Assembly (NCBI GenBank): GCA_029052615.1
Contig: JAIDIR010000274.1
Coordinates: 1 to 15,583, forward strand
Direction: 5' to 3'
Length of the DNA stretch: 15,583 bases
Source of the DNA: Clostridia bacterium
GTDB taxonomy: Bacteria; Bacillota; Clostridia; Christensenellales; Borkfalkiaceae
A program made the position numbers and the translations under genes. The notes under the pieces were generated by a model that saw only the letters and a list, made by a program, of their open reading frames with translations, had not been told where the DNA came from and made no database searches. This document shows positions 14,901-15,583 of this stretch, in pieces (within the stretch, counting starts at the first letter, position 1; every line of letters starts with the position of its first letter).

Positions 14901-15583
14901 ACTCAACCGCAATACTTTCGAAATCGCCTTTGAGCATATTCACGCCGGAGGGCAAATCCTCCCACTGCGCGGTAAGTACTAAGTTAGAAGTTACGGGCGT
15001 CGAGAAATCGTACGTTTCGCCCGCCGACTTCCAGCCCGTAAGATATTTCCCTTCGCTTTCAACCAGCGGCTCTACAACCGTACAGCCGTTAGCTACGTAT
15101 TGGGTTACCGCGCCGTCTGAAAACTCTACTTTGAATTCAGCCGCGTTGGGGTCGGATTCTTCGGGCGTAGCCGAAGAGGTTACGCTGCCGATATCAACCG
15201 TTTTATTGAAAGTGAACGGATCCTTGGAAACGGCTTGCGAGCTGCCCGACAGCTTATCTAAAACGATTACCGTGCAGGTAAGCACCGTGTTGCCGTTGGT
15301 AGCCTTTACCTTTGCAACACCCTTAGTCTTTGCCGAAATAACGCCGTCACTGTTTACCGTTGCAACCGTAGGCTGCTCTGAAGTGAAGGTCGTTCCCTCG
15401 GCTGCGGACAACGTTTTGGTTGCACCCACCGTAAGCGAAACGGCAGTATCCTCGGAAAGAATTACGGGCGTTTCGGGTTCTTCGTCACCGGGAGTGGGCG
15501 TCGGCGTAGGTGTCGGCGTAGGTGTCGGTGTCGGAGTGGGCGTCGGCGTAGGTGTCGGCGTTACCGCTTCGTTCGGGTCTTTG
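11902..15583 (-). CDS. secreted multidomain pectate lyase, PL1-like (5'-truncated)
   Basis: The last 1226 residues of a large extracellular protein; the frame runs open off the right edge, so the signal peptide and N-terminal domains are missing. Counting from the first full codon at 15582: a (Thr-Pro)12 linker (8-31), a BIG2 Ig-like domain (about 45-110), an InlB B-type repeat ending GWKSAGETYDF...LTAQW (about 140-207), a beta linker domain, then a polysaccharide lyase family 1 beta-helix (about 300-610). The helix has WIHNN, DGSCDFKRG, NLIGSSDD, YHHNIWYQCGSRIPLTR and FYNN; Arg585 of RxPxxR matches the catalytic Arg of PelC. Next come a small beta module (about 760-835), about four helical repeats (836-1121), and a second similar beta module up to the end. 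It should cleave polygalacturonate by beta-elimination outside the cell. No LPXTG or S-layer anchor is seen at the C-terminus. Confidence 0.9.
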   Translation of the reverse strand, partial: KDPNEAVTPTPTPTPTPTPTPTPTPTPTPTPGDEEPETPVILSEDTAVSLTVGATKTLSAAEGTTFTSEQPTVATVNSDGVISAKTKGVAKVKATNGNTVLTCTVIVLDKLSGSSQAVSKDPFTFNKTVDIGSVTSSATPEESDPNAAEFKVEFSDGAVTQYVANGCTVVEPLVESEGKYLTGWKSAGETYDFSTPVTSNLVLTAQWEDLPSGVNMLKGDFESIAVEFSGNAATSTVSYRLHGGSDSWHEIDSELIRSKNGGVRADIIGITAGVYDVKVNGTEITGGVPVAKYDRSGYAHFNYSEGVGAYKDDGTLKDNALVIYVTDENKDTVMDEVCAANSDVPMFQIPGSDWGNKNASGIGWWLNNNQYTSSNAASSKNKVPSNTYDQANGGNLSFKAVSRPIVIRFIGTVTTPEGCTAYNDTKEGGGVGDNGHMARMKDLKNVTLEGVGADAEIKGWGFHFVAGTGSNGGGKSFEVRNLTFNEYPEDAIGMEGQATSKKITAPVERCWIHNNTFLPGRCDNPAESDKKEGDGSCDFKRGYYFTCSYNYFEYCHKTNLIGSSDDSLQYNMTYHHNIWYQCGSRIPLTRQANVHFYNNFVFGDPAQNSTPYSHISKPALSYVHSLRANCYLFSEANYYEGCKNVSKDTGGAAKAYNNTFYACSDGGTGTLTLVDKRDQTVSNNCKDPTDNTDYATFDTDSTLFYYDATNKKTDALLDDSIGARVRCVLYAGAQSHSDVTAKMQEMNTSAPTVNPSITKATKGKGQVVTFTVAANTTLTIDATGETPQVIRNDGKVYLEAFTGSRTVMLDAGTYMVCSGKKDKEITINSLSVQEDSAAAKEARISEAKKAIEAIPNPVTRSSGSAIEKAKQAYANLITEEERTELGAELKERLSKAQSAYETVLVEYAIARIEYIGTVTEYSSVDIQAAASAYKAVTASAQSKVTNYAKLTAAQDKFAEFALSNLQNEINRLPLSSSLDIVDSRVAVELAISLYEEQLEDYSALEDDDKDKITVTNVNASLTVLRAKLAEIVAAEKEAANLAAFNELLAATTADNVTLKSGASLKAAYESLTAVQKNGVSADDKTKYDAIIAKYNSLAAQAITCTFIGGNPSNSAFTNVGSKHGAQATEFTVHAYGTTPLASGLKMESGTEVQFVVSQKSEVTFYFNVAGKKSNIVSGDKSTSYSSKENADGDYVITVTLEAGTYKLTKNNTSVALYYATITPVSE
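15490..15561 (-). repeat. Thr-Pro linker repeat
   Basis: 72 bases encode twelve Thr-Pro dipeptides. A 30-base unit (five Thr-Pro pairs) occurs twice with identical codons except the last base, separated by two pairs. This is a flexible inter-domain linker, and the DNA-level repeat suggests slippage or unequal exchange could change its length. Confidence 0.85.

Overview
The window looks like chromosomal DNA from an anaerobic Bacillota bacterium, probably an uncultured gut Clostridia lineage (Christensenellales-like is a guess). The reasons are SD-rich starts including GTG and TTG, sigma-A type promoters with 17-bp spacers, a PepV/Sapep-type dipeptidase, a clostridial-type HD dGTPase and a very large secreted pectate lyase with BIG2 and InlB-type repeats. 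Codon use is moderately GC-rich in the housekeeping genes. It is visibly AT-richer between the tRNA and the dGTPase gene. No CRISPR array, transposase or integrase is visible.

Layout: (1) 1-1119 (+) is the 3' part of an M20 dipeptidase gene, ended by a strong shared terminator. (2) 2413-1168 (-) is a two-gene unit: an SGNH/GDSL hydrolase, then a two-TM YcxB-like protein. Its promoter lies back to back with the promoter of tRNA-Ser(GCU) at 2606-2696. (3) 2747-5495 is an AT-richer accessory stretch next to the tRNA. It holds two proteins I do not recognise (252 and 290 aa), a small XRE regulator, and a divergent DUF4234 membrane protein. The XRE/DUF4234 intergenic region has two matching 9-2-9 inverted repeats that bracket the promoters. 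(4) 5573-6775 (+) is an HD-domain dNTP triphosphohydrolase whose promoter appears to give a leaderless mRNA. (5) 11746-6832 (-) is a four-gene operon with one good promoter: a small Cys-containing HTH protein, sbcD, sbcC and a RadC/JAB protein. (6) 11902 to the right edge (-) is the C-terminal 1226 residues of a multidomain pectate lyase, open at its 5' end.

The genes fall into three themes. One is DNA and nucleotide maintenance: SbcCD nuclease, RadC and dGTPase. The second is peptide and plant polysaccharide use: dipeptidase, SGNH esterase and pectate lyase. The third is a small regulated accessory module between the tRNA and dgt. The most striking unexplained signal is a 36-bp direct repeat (35/36 identical) at 3534-3569 and 5532-5567, exactly 1998 bp apart. 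Each copy is a complete promoter with an inverted repeat over its -35 box. One copy drives the unknown 290-aa gene and the other drives the dGTPase gene. Together the copies bracket the 290-aa gene, the XRE gene and the DUF4234 gene.
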